A stretch of 62,883 nt of DNA from Azonexus sp. (GCA_031274715.1 JAISPT010000001.1:1-62883); one strand, 5' to 3'; shown: positions 31,304 to 41,053, counted from the first letter of the stretch. Translations and numbers: made by a program. Notes: generated by a model not told the origin, from the sequence alone.

Positions 31304-32287
31304 TCAGCGATTGACATCGACCACCACGCGGCCGCGCACCCTACCCTGCATGAGTTGGCCGGCAGTCGCAATGGCTTCGCTCAAGCCGATTTCGTGGGTA
31401 ATCGCTTCCAGCTTGGCCGGATCGAGATCGCGACCGAGGTGCTCCCAGGCTTCGCGGCGCACCAGCTGCGGTGCCATCACGCTGTCGATGCCGTATAACG
31501 TGACGCCACGCAGGATAAAGGGGGCCACGCTGGCCGGGAAATCCATGCCTTGAGCCAAGCCGCAGGCGGCGACGGCGCCGCGGTAGCGGATGCCGGCACA
31601 GACATTGGCCAGCGTGTGGCTGCCGACAGTATCGACGGCACCGGCCCAGCGCTCCTTGCCGAGCGGCTTGCTAGGTGCCGACAATTCGTTGCGATCGATG
31701 ATGGCGCTGGCGCCGAGTGTTTTCAGGTACGCCGCTTCGCTGGAACGGCCGGTCGAGGCGACGACGGTATAGCCGAGCTTGGCCAGTAGCGCGATGGCGA
31801 CGCTGCCGACGCCGCCATTGGCGCCGGTCACGAGGATGTCGCCACTGTCCGGGACAATGCCGTGACGCTCCAGGGCCTGCACGCAGAGCATCGCGGTGTA
31901 GCCGGCGGTGCCGATGGCCATTGCTTGGCGGGCGGAGAAGGCTGCCGGCAGGGGCACCAGCCACTCGCCACGGACACGGGCCTGCTGGGCCAGCCCACCC
32001 CAGTGGGCTTCGCCGACGCCCCAACCGTTGAGCACGACCTTGTCGCCGACTTGCCACGCGGGATCACGGCTGTCGCTGACGGTACCGGCGAAGTCGATGC
32101 CGGGCACCATCGGGAAGCGGCGCACGACCGGCCCCTGACCGGTGATCGCCAAGCCATCCTTGTAATTGAGCGAGGACCAGTCGATGCGGACAGTGACTTC
32201 GCCCTCGGGCAGCAGCGCCTCGTCGATCTGTTCGCAACTGGCGCGATAACCGGATTCGTCCTTGTTGATCAGAATGCCTGTGAACAT
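31304..32287 (-). CDS. acuI: Acrylyl-CoA reductase / YhdH-type quinone oxidoreductase
   Basis: Zinc-independent medium-chain dehydrogenase/reductase of 327 residues, the size of AcuI/YhdH. It starts MFTGILINKDESGY; NYKDGLAITG and the PMVPGIDFAGTV segments are typical, as is the nucleotide-binding VTGANGGVGSVAIALLAKLG. It reduces acrylyl-CoA to propionyl-CoA with NADPH. GGAGAGAG sits ahead of the ATG at 32287; the long upstream in-frame extension to 32527 is rejected because the conserved start is here. It is divergent to ppk1, with 219 bp between the two starts. Confidence 0.9.
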   Translation of the reverse strand: MFTGILINKDESGYRASCEQIDEALLPEGEVTVRIDWSSLNYKDGLAITGQGPVVRRFPMVPGIDFAGTVSDSRDPAWQVGDKVVLNGWGVGEAHWGGLAQQARVRGEWLVPLPAAFSARQAMAIGTAGYTAMLCVQALERHGIVPDSGDILVTGANGGVGSVAIALLAKLGYTVVASTGRSSEAAYLKTLGASAIIDRNELSAPSKPLGKERWAGAVDTVGSHTLANVCAGIRYRGAVAACGLAQGMDFPASVAPFILRGVTLYGIDSVMAPQLVRREAWEHLGRDLDPAKLEAITHEIGLSEAIATAGQLMQGRVRGRVVVDVNR

Positions 32288-32506
32288 GCTCTCTCCATGG
32301 AATGATGGGGGTGGGGCAACGATAAACCAGAGCCGCCGCGCCAGGGAGTCGTTCGACCGCAACGACCCTCTTGGGTTCTCGCCGGCACCGCCATCATGCC
32401 CGCCCTGCCCGGCGGTTGTAAGTCCCCCTGTCATGCGGCGGCAACAAGAACGCAACAAAATGGGAGGCTTGAAGCCTATACTGCAAAAAAACCACATGGA
32501 ATGCCC

Positions 32507-34585
32507 ATGAATCACTCCCTGTTGCATCCCCGTTTCCCGAGCGAAAACTACCTGAATCGCGAACTTGGCCTGCTCGCTTTCAACCGGCGCGTTCTCGCCC
32601 AGGCTCAGGACGAACGCATGCCTTTACTTGAGCGCCTGCGTTTCCTGTGCATCGTCTCGAGCAATCTCGACGAATTTTTCGAGATTCGCGTGGCCGGCCT
32701 CAAGGAGCAGGTGCGCGCCAAGGCGCCGATCATTACCACCGACGGCAAGACCCCGCTGGAAGCCTTCCGCCTGGTGTCGGCCGAGGCCCATGCCATTGTC
32801 GCCGAGCAATACCAGCATCTCAACGACGTCATCCTGCCGGCGCTCGCCGAGCGCCATATCCGCTTCCTGCGCCGTTCGACGTGGAACGAAGCGCAGCGCG
32901 AATGGATCCGTGATTATTTCAGCCGCGAAATGGTGCCGGTGCTGACGCCGATCGGACTCGACCCGTCGCACCCCTTCCCCAAGGTGCTGAACAAAAGCCT
33001 CAATTTCGCCGTCGAACTCGAAGGCAAGGACGCTTTCGGCCGCAGTTCCAACGCCGCCATCGTCCAGGCACCGCGCGTACTGCCGCGGGTCATCCGCCTG
33101 CCCGAGGAACTGGCCGGCGTCGAATACGGCTATGTGTTCCTCTCCTCGATCCTGCACGAGTTCGTCGGCGAACTGTTCACCGGCATGAACGTGCTCGGCT
33201 GCTACCAGTTCCGCGTCACCCGCAATTCCGACCTGTTCGTCGACGAGGAGGAAGTCACCAATCTACGCACCAAGCTGCAGGGCGAGCTGTCGCATCGTCA
33301 TTTCGGGGATGCCGTGCGCCTCGAAGTCGCCGACAACTGCTCGCCGGCGATGACCGAATTCCTGCTCGCCCAATTTGCCCTCAAGGAAGTCGATCTCTAC
33401 CGCGTACACGGCCCGGTCAATCTGGTCCGTCTGATGCAGGTACCGGACGGCGTGGACCGCCCGGACATGAAGTTCGTCCCGTTCCGGCCCGGCTTGCCGA
33501 AGGCCGTTGGCAAGGGCACCGACATTTTCGAGAATATTCGCCGTAACGATCTTCTGCTGCACCATCCCTACCAATCCTTCACACCGGTCATCGAGCTGCT
33601 GCATCAGGCAGCCGACGATCCGCTGGTGGTGGCAATCAAGATGACCGTCTATCGCACCGGCACCGACTCGGTGCTGATGCAGTCGCTGATCCGTGCCGCC
33701 CAGAACGGCAAGGAAGTCACCGTCGTCGTCGAGCTGATGGCCCGCTTCGACGAGGAAGCCAACATCAGTTGGGCAACCAAGCTGGAGGAAGTCGGCGCCC
33801 ATGTCGTCTATGGCGTGGTTGGCTACAAGACGCACGCCAAGGCGCTGCTGATCGTGCGCCGCGAGGAAGGTGCTCTGAAGCGCTACGCCCACCTCGGCAC
33901 CGGCAACTACCATCCGCGCACCGCCCGCCTGTACACCGATTTCGGCCTGATGACGGCCAACGAGGAAATCACCCACGACGTCAGCGAAGTGTTCAAGCAA
34001 CTGACCGGCCTGGGCAAGGCGCGCACGCTGAAACACCTGTGGCAGGCGCCATTCACGCTGCAGCCGAACGTCGTCAAAGCGATCCAGGCCGAAACCGAGA
34101 CCGCCCGCGCCGGCGGCAAGGGGCACATCGTCGCCAAGATGAACTCACTGCTCGAACCGGAAGTCATCAACGCCCTCTACGAAGCCTCCAAGGCTGGCGT
34201 CGAGATCAACCTGATCGTCCGCGGCGTCTGCGCACTGCGCCCCGGCATTCCCGGCCTGTCCGACAACATCCGGGTGCGTTCGATCATCGGCCGCTTCCTC
34301 GAACACCACCGGATTTTCTACTTCCTCGCCGGCGGCCAGGAAAACGTTTACCTGTCCTCCGCCGACTGGATGGAACGCAATTTCTTCAAGCGCATCGAAC
34401 TGGCCTTCCCGATCCTCGATCCCAAGCTGAAGAAACGCGTCATCAGCGAAGGTCTCAAGTTCTACCTGGCCGACAACCAGCAAGGCTGGGACATGAACGC
34501 CCAGGGTATCTACCAGCGCCGGCGCACCACCCGCGGCAAGCCGCACAACGCCCAGGACGAACTGATGCTGGTGCTCGGCGGTTAG
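32507..34585 (+). CDS. ppk1: Polyphosphate kinase 1
   Basis: Reversible enzyme that polymerises the gamma-phosphate of ATP into polyphosphate, 692 residues as usual. The N-terminal domain begins near FPSENYLNRELGLLAFN and contains SSNLDEFFEIRVAGLK. The catalytic phospholipase-D-like halves carry RYAHLGTGNYHPRTARLY with the phosphorylated His, and FLEHHRIFYFLAG with the second conserved His. The start at 32507 (MNHSLL) is preferred for length; an in-frame ATG two codons upstream is possible, and neither has a strong ribosome binding site. It converges on relA. Confidence 0.94.
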   Translation: MNHSLLHPRFPSENYLNRELGLLAFNRRVLAQAQDERMPLLERLRFLCIVSSNLDEFFEIRVAGLKEQVRAKAPIITTDGKTPLEAFRLVSAEAHAIVAEQYQHLNDVILPALAERHIRFLRRSTWNEAQREWIRDYFSREMVPVLTPIGLDPSHPFPKVLNKSLNFAVELEGKDAFGRSSNAAIVQAPRVLPRVIRLPEELAGVEYGYVFLSSILHEFVGELFTGMNVLGCYQFRVTRNSDLFVDEEEVTNLRTKLQGELSHRHFGDAVRLEVADNCSPAMTEFLLAQFALKEVDLYRVHGPVNLVRLMQVPDGVDRPDMKFVPFRPGLPKAVGKGTDIFENIRRNDLLLHHPYQSFTPVIELLHQAADDPLVVAIKMTVYRTGTDSVLMQSLIRAAQNGKEVTVVVELMARFDEEANISWATKLEEVGAHVVYGVVGYKTHAKALLIVRREEGALKRYAHLGTGNYHPRTARLYTDFGLMTANEEITHDVSEVFKQLTGLGKARTLKHLWQAPFTLQPNVVKAIQAETETARAGGKGHIVAKMNSLLEPEVINALYEASKAGVEINLIVRGVCALRPGIPGLSDNIRVRSIIGRFLEHHRIFYFLAGGQENVYLSSADWMERNFFKRIELAFPILDPKLKKRVISEGLKFYLADNQQGWDMNAQGIYQRRRTTRGKPHNAQDELMLVLGG

Positions 34586-34624
34586 CTCGGACCAGACGCT
34601 GGTGCTTCCTGGCTATCCACCTAG

Positions 34625-36847
34625 CTAGGCGCGCCGCACGCCGACCACGCCGTCGACCTCGTGGATCAGCGTCAGCGTGCGCTGCAAGTACTGCAGGTTG
34701 GTGATTTCGACGGTAAAGCTCATGTGCGCCTTGCCTTGCTTCGACTGGGTATTGACGCCGATAACGTTGAGCTTCTCGCGAGTGAAGATTTCCGAGATGT
34801 CACGCAACAGGCCCTGGCGGTCATATGCATCGACAATGATGTCGGTGGCGAAAACGCCGGTGGTCTGGGTGCCCCAGCCGGTTTCGATGACCCGTTCGGG
34901 GTGCAGGGCGGCTAGGTTGGCAAAGTTGGGGCAATCCGTGCGGTGCACGGAAATACCCTTGCCACGGGTGATGAAGCCCTGGATGTCGTCCGGCGGCGCC
35001 GGTTTGCAGCAGCGGGCAAGCTGGGTCAGCAGCTTGTCCACGCCGACGATCAGGATGCCCTGGTTGCCTTCGACCGGTTTGCTCGGCCGGGCCACGACCT
35101 CGTCGGGCGGCAGCGCTTCGCCGGGCAGGTCACCGCCACGGGCGACGGCCTGGAACTGCCGCTGATTCAGGTCGCCCCGAGCGGCAGCGATATAGAGGTC
35201 ATCGGCGCGCGAGAAGCCTAGCTTGTGCGCCAGTTCGTCAATGTTGGCAGCCGTCTGACCGGCGCGCTGCAACTCCTTGGCAACCAGCGCCCGCCCTTCG
35301 CTCAGCGTCTCCTCCAGGGCTAGGTTGGAAAACCAAGCGCGAACCTTGGTCCGCGCACTCTTGGTGTGGATATAGCCGAGCGAGGGATTGAGCCAATCGC
35401 GCGATGGGCCGCCAACCTTGGCGGTAATGATCTCGACCTGCTGCCCGGTTTCCAGCGCGGTGTTGAGCGGCACCAACTGGCCGCCAACCTTGGCGCCGCG
35501 GCAACGGTGGCCGAGATCGGTATGCACGCGGTAAGCGAAATCGACCGGCGTCGCTCCGTGCGGCAGATCGACCACCTTGCCCTGCGGCGTGATGACGTAG
35601 ATGGTCTCGTCCAGCGCCGCCTGCTTGTAGTGGGCGACCCAGTCCGAGCTGTCGGCAACCTCGTCTTTCCAGGTCAGGAGTTGACGCAGCCAGGCGATCT
35701 TCTCGTCGTAATCGTCCTCGTGCGAGCGCTTGCCGCCCTCCTTGTAGCGCCAATGGGCGGCAACGCCGAGTTCGGCATGGCGGTGCATCTCCTGGGTGCG
35801 GATCTGGATTTCCAGGCCACGCCCGTCGGGGCAACGCACCGCGGTGTGCAGCGAACGGTAGTAATTGCCCTTGGGATTGGAAATGTAGTCGTCGAATTCG
35901 CGCGGGATCGGTGTCCACAGGTTATGCACGATACCGAGCGCCGTATAGCAGTCCTTGAGGTCGTTGACGATGATGCGCAGGGCGCGCACGTCGTAGACCT
36001 CGGAAAACTCCACGCCCTTTTTGTGCATCTTGTTCCAGATGCTGTAGATATGCTTGGGTCGGCCATAGACCTCGGGGTTTTTGACGCCTACCGCTTCCAG
36101 TTCCTGGCGTACCCGGGCCACCGCCTCGACGATGAACTGCTCGCGCTCGCTACGCTTTTCGTCAAGCATCTTGGCGATCTTGCGGTAGGTCTCGGGATGC
36201 AGGAAGCGGAAGGACAAATCCTCCAGCTCCCATTTCAGTTCCCAGACCCCGAGCCGGTTGGCCAGCGGCGAGTAGAGCTCCAGCGTCTCGCGCGCCACCG
36301 GCATACGCAGATCGCCAGGATTGTCTGCGTAATAGCGCAGCGTTTGCGTCCGGCTGGCCAAGCGCAGCAGCACCACGCGAATGTCCTCGACCATGGCCAG
36401 CAACATTTTGCGCAGTACTTCGACTTGCACCTTCATTTCGGCCGGATTGACCTCGCCGGCCTCGATGTTGGCGGCCATGAAGCCCTTGGTGATCGGGTGC
36501 AGCTTGTTCAACCGGGAAACGCCGCCGACCAAATGCGCCGCCGGCTCGCCGAATTGCTCCTCGATGCGGACAATGCCATGTTCTTCCGTCGACGGGATAG
36601 CGAACAGCACTGCCGCGATCCGCGATTCGACGTCGAGCTTGAGGCCGGCGATGATCACCGCCATACCCAGGGCATGCGACCAGATGCGCTCACCGCTGCC
36701 CAGCGTACGCTCGCCATAGCTTTGCCAGGCGTACTCGACGGCACGCGTCAGCACTGCCGCATCCTCGGCCGGCAAGCCAGCAACCAGAGTGGCGAGGAAC
36801 TGTTCGAAATCGCCCTGCGCGGCGACGGAATGAACGACGGAAACCAT
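34625..36847 (-). CDS. relA: RelA-type (p)ppGpp synthetase
   Basis: Long RelA/SpoT homologue of 740 residues. The N-terminal hydrolase domain is degenerate (SHALGMAVIIAGL and FAIPSTEEHG in place of an HD pair), as in monofunctional RelA. The synthetase domain has RPKHIYSIWNKM, the acidic PIPREFDDYISNPK motif (EFDD, RelA type) and GNYYRSLHTAV. TGS (ITPQGKVVDLPHGATP), a helical/zinc-finger region with CCKPAPPDDIQG, and a C-terminal ACT domain follow. It makes ppGpp/pppGpp on ribosomes during amino acid starvation. It is preceded on the minus strand by the gltL gene's opposite side, with no shared operon evident. Confidence 0.92.
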   Translation of the reverse strand: MVSVVHSVAAQGDFEQFLATLVAGLPAEDAAVLTRAVEYAWQSYGERTLGSGERIWSHALGMAVIIAGLKLDVESRIAAVLFAIPSTEEHGIVRIEEQFGEPAAHLVGGVSRLNKLHPITKGFMAANIEAGEVNPAEMKVQVEVLRKMLLAMVEDIRVVLLRLASRTQTLRYYADNPGDLRMPVARETLELYSPLANRLGVWELKWELEDLSFRFLHPETYRKIAKMLDEKRSEREQFIVEAVARVRQELEAVGVKNPEVYGRPKHIYSIWNKMHKKGVEFSEVYDVRALRIIVNDLKDCYTALGIVHNLWTPIPREFDDYISNPKGNYYRSLHTAVRCPDGRGLEIQIRTQEMHRHAELGVAAHWRYKEGGKRSHEDDYDEKIAWLRQLLTWKDEVADSSDWVAHYKQAALDETIYVITPQGKVVDLPHGATPVDFAYRVHTDLGHRCRGAKVGGQLVPLNTALETGQQVEIITAKVGGPSRDWLNPSLGYIHTKSARTKVRAWFSNLALEETLSEGRALVAKELQRAGQTAANIDELAHKLGFSRADDLYIAAARGDLNQRQFQAVARGGDLPGEALPPDEVVARPSKPVEGNQGILIVGVDKLLTQLARCCKPAPPDDIQGFITRGKGISVHRTDCPNFANLAALHPERVIETGWGTQTTGVFATDIIVDAYDRQGLLRDISEIFTREKLNVIGVNTQSKQGKAHMSFTVEITNLQYLQRTLTLIHEVDGVVGVRRA

Positions 36848-36898
36848 GGGCGGCGATTATATGCGGACCCCGGCAGCAATGACAGCCGGGCGACCGCG

Positions 36899-37627
36899 TC
36901 AGTGGTTGAGGATCTTCGACAGGAACTGCTGCGCCCGATCGGAGCGCGGTTTGCCGAAGAAATCATCCTTCTCGGCATCCTCAATGATCAGCCCTTGGTC
37001 CATGAAAATGACCCGGTGCGCCACCTTGTAGGCAAAGCCCATCTCATGCGTCACGCACATCATGGTCATGCCCTCCTTGGCCAGTTCGACCATCACGTCG
37101 AGTACCTCGTTGATCATCTCGGGATCGAGCGCCGAGGTCGGTTCGTCGAACAGCATGCAGATCGGATCCATGGCCAGTGCCCGGGCAATCGCCACGCGCT
37201 GCTGCTGGCCGCCGGAAAGCTGGGCGGGAAATTTGTCGGCGTGCGCTTTGAGGCCAACACGGTCGAGCAGGGCCAGGCCTTTGCCGACCGCCTCCTCCTT
37301 GCCGCGCCCAAGTACCTTGACCTGGGCCAGGCACAGGTTCTCGGTGATGCTCATGTGCGGAAACAGCTCGAAATGCTGGAAGACCATGCCGACACGGGAA
37401 CGCAGCTTGGACAGATTGGTCTGCGGATCGCCGACGGAAACGCCGTTGACCTTGATCTCGCCCTCCTGGAACGGCTCAAGGCCGTTCACGCACTTGATCA
37501 ACGTAGACTTGCCCGAGCCGGACGGGCCGCAGACCACGACCACCTCACCTTTGCGCACCTGCGTCGTGTTGTCGGTCAGCACCTGAAAATTGCCGTACCA
37601 CTTGGAAACCTTGTTGATCTCGATCAT
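36899..37627 (-). CDS. gltL: Glutamate/aspartate ABC transporter ATP-binding protein
   Basis: Cytosolic ATPase of polar amino acid uptake, 242 residues. Walker A GPSGSGKSTL near residue 34, Q-loop VGMVFQHFELFPHM, ABC signature LSGGQQQRVAIARAL, Walker B CMLFDEPTSALDP and switch His in VTHEMG are all present. The start overlaps the end of gltK by 4 nt (37624-37627). It is the last gene of gltI-gltJ-gltK-gltL. Confidence 0.92.
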   Translation of the reverse strand: MIEINKVSKWYGNFQVLTDNTTQVRKGEVVVVCGPSGSGKSTLIKCVNGLEPFQEGEIKVNGVSVGDPQTNLSKLRSRVGMVFQHFELFPHMSITENLCLAQVKVLGRGKEEAVGKGLALLDRVGLKAHADKFPAQLSGGQQQRVAIARALAMDPICMLFDEPTSALDPEMINEVLDVMVELAKEGMTMMCVTHEMGFAYKVAHRVIFMDQGLIIEDAEKDDFFGKPRSDRAQQFLSKILNH

Positions 37628-38298
37628 TGGGCATACCTCGCCTGCAGGCGCTTGACCAAACGCGAAAGGGCAAAGGAAATAAAGAAATAGACGACGCCAG
37701 CGAAAATCAGCAATTCGACCAGGCGACCGTCACGGTCGCCGATTTTGTAGGCCATGCCAAAGAAATCGGACAACCCGATCACATAGACCAGCGAGGTGTC
37801 CTGGAACAGGATCACCGCCTGGGTCAGCAGCAACGGCGTCATGTTGCGGAAAGCCTGCGGCAGGATCACCAGGCGCATGGTCTGGCCGTAGGTCATGCCG
37901 AGGGCCAGGCCGGCGGCAATCTGGCCGCGCGATACGCTCTGGATGCCGGCGCGGATGATTTCCGAATAGTAGGCGGCTTCGAACAGCGAAAAGGCAAGCA
38001 GCGCTGAAGCCAAGCGGATATCGCCGATGTTGTCGCCGAATACGCCGCGCAAGAGTTGCGGCACGATCAGGTAGAACCACAGGATGACCATGACCAGTGG
38101 CACCGAGCGGAACAGATTGACGTAGCCGGCGGCCGCCAACGCCAGAAAGCGGTTGCCGGAGAGCCGGGCGACGGCGAGCAGCGTGCCCCAGACGATGCCG
38201 ACCACGATGGCGGTGAAGGTGACCTCGAAGGTAATCAGCAAACCCTTGCCGAGCAGCGGCAGGGCACCGGGGATGGAAGACCAGTCAAATTCGTGCAT
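37624..38298 (-). CDS. gltK: Glutamate/aspartate ABC transporter permease GltK
   Basis: Inner-membrane permease of 224 residues with about five helices and the HAAA-type coupling segment: YYSEIIRAGIQSVSRGQIAA, where EAA-G is read as RAGIQSVSRGQ, contacting GltL. PLVMVILWFYLIVPQ and the LSDFFGMAYKIG segments are usual for GltK. It follows gltJ after 1 bp and overlaps gltL by 4 nt. Confidence 0.9.
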   Translation of the reverse strand: MHEFDWSSIPGALPLLGKGLLITFEVTFTAIVVGIVWGTLLAVARLSGNRFLALAAAGYVNLFRSVPLVMVILWFYLIVPQLLRGVFGDNIGDIRLASALLAFSLFEAAYYSEIIRAGIQSVSRGQIAAGLALGMTYGQTMRLVILPQAFRNMTPLLLTQAVILFQDTSLVYVIGLSDFFGMAYKIGDRDGRLVELLIFAGVVYFFISFALSRLVKRLQARYAQ

Positions 38299-38299
38299 G

Positions 38300-39040
38300 C
38301 TACTGCCCTTCCCCGATGTAGCCCGGCACCCGCACCCGATTCTCCAAGCGACGCATCAGGGTCATGACCACCACGTTGATCAGCACATAAAGCACGGTCA
38401 CGGCAATGAAAGCCTCATATGGCTGGGCAGTGTAATCAACCAGTTGTTGCGCCTGGCGCGATAGCTCGATCAAGCCGATGGTGGTGGCTACCGCGGAGTT
38501 CTTGAAAATATTGAGGAATTCCGAGGTCAGCGGCGGCACGATGATGCGCGCCGCCATCGGCACCAGCACATAACGATAAATTTGCGGCAGGGTCAGGCCG
38601 AGCGCCTTGCCAGCCGCCAGTTGCCCCTTCGGCAGCGACTCGATGCCGGCCCGCACCTGCTCGGCAACACGCGCCGAGGTAAACAACCCAAGGCAAACCA
38701 TGGCCGAGAAAAACTGCTGGGTCAGCGGGTGCATCTGCTTGAAGGCCAGCCCCCACTGCGGGGGGATCAGTTCCGGCATCACGAAATACCACAGGAACAA
38801 TTGAACCAGCAGCGGAATGTTGCGAAACAGTTCGACATAGACAGTGGCCGCCCCGGCCAGCCAGCGGTTCGGGACGGTGCGCAGCACCCCGGCCGCAAAG
38901 CCGAAGACCAGGGCGACGACCCAGGCCGTCAACGACAGGGTGACCGTCCACTGCAGGCCTTCGAACAACCAATGCAGATAGGTACTGTCGCCCGACGGCG
39001 TCGGTGCCAGCAGGACGCCCCAGTTCCAGTTGTAATTCAT
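38300..39040 (-). CDS. gltJ: Glutamate/aspartate ABC transporter permease GltJ
   Basis: Second inner-membrane permease of the system, 246 residues. It begins MNYNWNWGVLLAPTPSGD, typical of GltJ. It has the coupling loop ARVAEQVRAGIESLPKGQ and the pattern IPLLVQLFLWYFVMPEL. Lies 80 bp downstream of gltI, behind a strong hairpin, and 1 bp ahead of gltK. Confidence 0.9.
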   Translation of the reverse strand: MNYNWNWGVLLAPTPSGDSTYLHWLFEGLQWTVTLSLTAWVVALVFGFAAGVLRTVPNRWLAGAATVYVELFRNIPLLVQLFLWYFVMPELIPPQWGLAFKQMHPLTQQFFSAMVCLGLFTSARVAEQVRAGIESLPKGQLAAGKALGLTLPQIYRYVLVPMAARIIVPPLTSEFLNIFKNSAVATTIGLIELSRQAQQLVDYTAQPYEAFIAVTVLYVLINVVVMTLMRRLENRVRVPGYIGEGQ

Positions 39041-39096
39041 GACGCTTGCCCCTCAAGACGCCGGCCAGCGCCACCGCACCGGCCTATCCGAACGAC

Positions 39097-39113
39097 GGCC
39101 CCGGTCCGGGGCC
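39097..39113 (-). other. Intercistronic GC-rich hairpin between gltI and gltJ
   Basis: GGCCCCGG-T-CCGGGGCC forms an 8-bp perfect stem with a minimal loop region, 7 nt past the gltI stop. Hairpins in this place commonly stabilise the upstream message so that the binding protein exceeds the permeases. No U tract, so it is not a strong terminator. Confidence 0.5.
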
Positions 39114-39120
39114 GGGCCAC

Positions 39121-40005
39121 TTAATCGAACGCCTTGTCGTTCGGCGCTGCGTACAGCGCCTTCATTTCGGCAGAAAGCGGCATGTTCAGGTTGAGCCCTT
39201 TGGGCGGCACCGGATTCATGAACCATTTGTTGTAGATTTTCTCGGCCTCACCGGACATCTGCAGCTTGGCGATGGCACCGTCGGCCACCTTCTTGAAGTC
39301 CGGATCGTCCTTGCGCAGCATACAGCCGTAGGCTTCCTTGGACTGTGCGGTGCCGGTCACCACCCAGTCGCCTGGCTTCCTGGCCTTGGCCATTTCGCCG
39401 TAGAGCAGCGCGTCGTCCATCATGAAGGCGACGGCACGGCCGGTTTCCAACGTCAGAAAGGCCTCACCGTGATCCTTTGCGGAGATGATATTCATCTTCA
39501 TCCCCTTCTCGTCGTTCATTTTGCGGATCAGGCGCTCGGACGTGGTACCGGCAGTAGTCACCACGTTCTTGCCGGCCAGATCCGGAAAGTCTTTGATGCC
39601 GGAATCCTTCCTTGTCATCAGCCTAGTACCGACGACGAAAATAGTGTTGGAAAAAGCCACCTGCTTCTGCCGCCCGGCGTTGTTGGTGGTCGACCCGCAC
39701 TCGATGTCGATCGTGCCGTTCTGGAGCAGGGTAATGCGGTTGGCCGGCGTCACCGGCATCAGCTTGACCCGCAGGTTGGGCATATTCAGCTCGGCCTTCA
39801 CGGCCTCGACAATCTTGAGCATGTTTTCGTACGAGTAGCCGATGACCTGCTGCTGGTCGTTGTAATAGGAAAAAGGAATCGACGATTCTCGATGTCCCAG
39901 CGTGATACTGCCGCTGGTCTTGATCTTATCCAGCGTGCCGTCGGCGAAGACCGGCGCGGACAGGCCGATACAGGCGACGAATGCTGCGCTCAGGGTGCGC
40001 TTCAT
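39121..40005 (-). CDS. gltI: Glutamate/aspartate ABC transporter substrate-binding protein
   Basis: Periplasmic binding protein of 294 residues with a signal peptide (MKRTLSAAFVACIGLSAPVFA). The mature part starts DGTLDKIKTSGSITLGHRES; the ligand site includes SSIPFSYY, IECGSTTNN and VTTAGTTSER. AAGGGAGAG precedes the ATG at 40005. It is the first gene of gltIJKL, which imports L-glutamate and L-aspartate. Confidence 0.92.
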   Translation of the reverse strand: MKRTLSAAFVACIGLSAPVFADGTLDKIKTSGSITLGHRESSIPFSYYNDQQQVIGYSYENMLKIVEAVKAELNMPNLRVKLMPVTPANRITLLQNGTIDIECGSTTNNAGRQKQVAFSNTIFVVGTRLMTRKDSGIKDFPDLAGKNVVTTAGTTSERLIRKMNDEKGMKMNIISAKDHGEAFLTLETGRAVAFMMDDALLYGEMAKARKPGDWVVTGTAQSKEAYGCMLRKDDPDFKKVADGAIAKLQMSGEAEKIYNKWFMNPVPPKGLNLNMPLSAEMKALYAAPNDKAFD

Positions 40006-40217
40006 GAACTCTCCCTTAGAGAAAATGAAATGTGAATAGAACGTGGTGCAGCATTGCTTTTTTTGTGGCTGCAAATATTAGAGGATACCGAGATAGCAAA
40101 ACACCGTTTCCGTTCGATTGCAATGGCAGACAGGGTCTCCCGTCGGAAAGCCCGCCGCAGCGCTCGTTTTACTGTCGACGCAAGGCGGCGGTGCGACCAG
40201 GCATAATCCCGCCGACC

Positions 40218-40304
40218 ATGCTGAAACGCTTGACCACTCCCTACCTGCCGCTGCTCCCGACCGCCCTGATCTTCGTCGGCATCTGGCTGACGATGAAGAA
40301 GTGA
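40218..40304 (+). CDS. 28-residue single-helix membrane ORF
   Basis: MLKRLTTPYLPLLPTALIFV, then GIWLTMKK and a stop: one hydrophobic helix flanked by Lys/Arg. Its TGA overlaps the mtfA start in TGATG, a classic coupling arrangement. It may be a tiny membrane protein or only a leader peptide that feeds ribosomes to mtfA. The ribosome binding site is weak. The function is unknown. Confidence 0.4.
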   Translation: MLKRLTTPYLPLLPTALIFVGIWLTMKK

Positions 40305-41053
40305 TGAGACTGTTCGCCTGGCTACGCGGCGACCGGCCGCAACCGATTCCCGACGACCTGTGGCAACGCACCATGGCCGGCCTGCCTTTCCTCGCCGCCC
40401 TCGATGCCGCTGAGTGCCAGCGCCTCAAAGAACTGACCGAGGCCTTCCTCAACGAAAAGGAATTCACCGCCATCGGCGACCTCGAACTGAACGACGAGAT
40501 CTGCGTCGCTATCGCCGCCCAGGGCTGTCTGCCGATCCTCAACCTGGACCTGGCCGCTTACGGCGACTGGGTCGGCATCGTTGTCTATCCGAACGAATTC
40601 GTGGCACCGCGGGAAATCCACGACGAGAACGGCGTCGTCCACGAATACGACGATGTGCTCTCCGGCGAAGCCTGGCCGGGTGGTCCGCTGCTCGTCTCCT
40701 GGCACGACGTGCAACTGGCCGGCGACGGCTACAACGTGGTCATCCACGAATTCGCGCACAAGCTCGACATGCTGAACGGCGAGGCCGACGGCATCCCGGC
40801 GCTGCACTCAGGCATCGCCGCCACCGACTGGGAAGCCACCCTGCTCGCCGCCTACGACGATTTCTGCGCGCGCGTCGACGCCGACGAGGAAACGCACATC
40901 GACCCCTACGCCAGCGACAGCCCGGCCGAGTTCTTCGCCGTGTTGAGCGAATGCTTCTTCGAGCTGCCGGAGGTCTTCGCCGCCGAGTATCCGGCCCTCT
41001 ACGCACTCTTCTGCCGCTACTACCGGCAGGATCCGCTCAGCCGCCGGCATTAG
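40304..41053 (+). CDS. mtfA: MtfA-type zinc peptidase (DgsA titration factor family)
   Basis: Cytosolic M90-family metallopeptidase of 249 residues. The zinc motif is VIHEFAHKLDMLNG (HExxH plus downstream Glu), preceded by WDDVQLAGDG-like SWHDVQLAGDGYN and followed by DPYASDSPAEFFAVLSECFFE, the glutamate zinc ligand region. In E. coli MtfA binds the Mlc glucose repressor; no Mlc or PTS gene is nearby. The start at 40304 overlaps the small membrane ORF. The stop falls at the left edge of an inverted-repeat element. Confidence 0.88.
   Translation: MRLFAWLRGDRPQPIPDDLWQRTMAGLPFLAALDAAECQRLKELTEAFLNEKEFTAIGDLELNDEICVAIAAQGCLPILNLDLAAYGDWVGIVVYPNEFVAPREIHDENGVVHEYDDVLSGEAWPGGPLLVSWHDVQLAGDGYNVVIHEFAHKLDMLNGEADGIPALHSGIAATDWEATLLAAYDDFCARVDADEETHIDPYASDSPAEFFAVLSECFFELPEVFAAEYPALYALFCRYYRQDPLSRRH

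Noticed and set aside
35366..37690. A 774-codon open frame on the plus strand across relA and gltL
   Set aside because: It lies antisense to two clearly recognised genes and has no family motifs; such long frames are a by-product of high GC codon use.
40035..40055. TGGTGC...TTGC resembling a sigma-54 promoter near gltI/mtfA
   Set aside because: The spacing between the GG and GC elements is one base short of the consensus, and no enhancer-binding gene is nearby.
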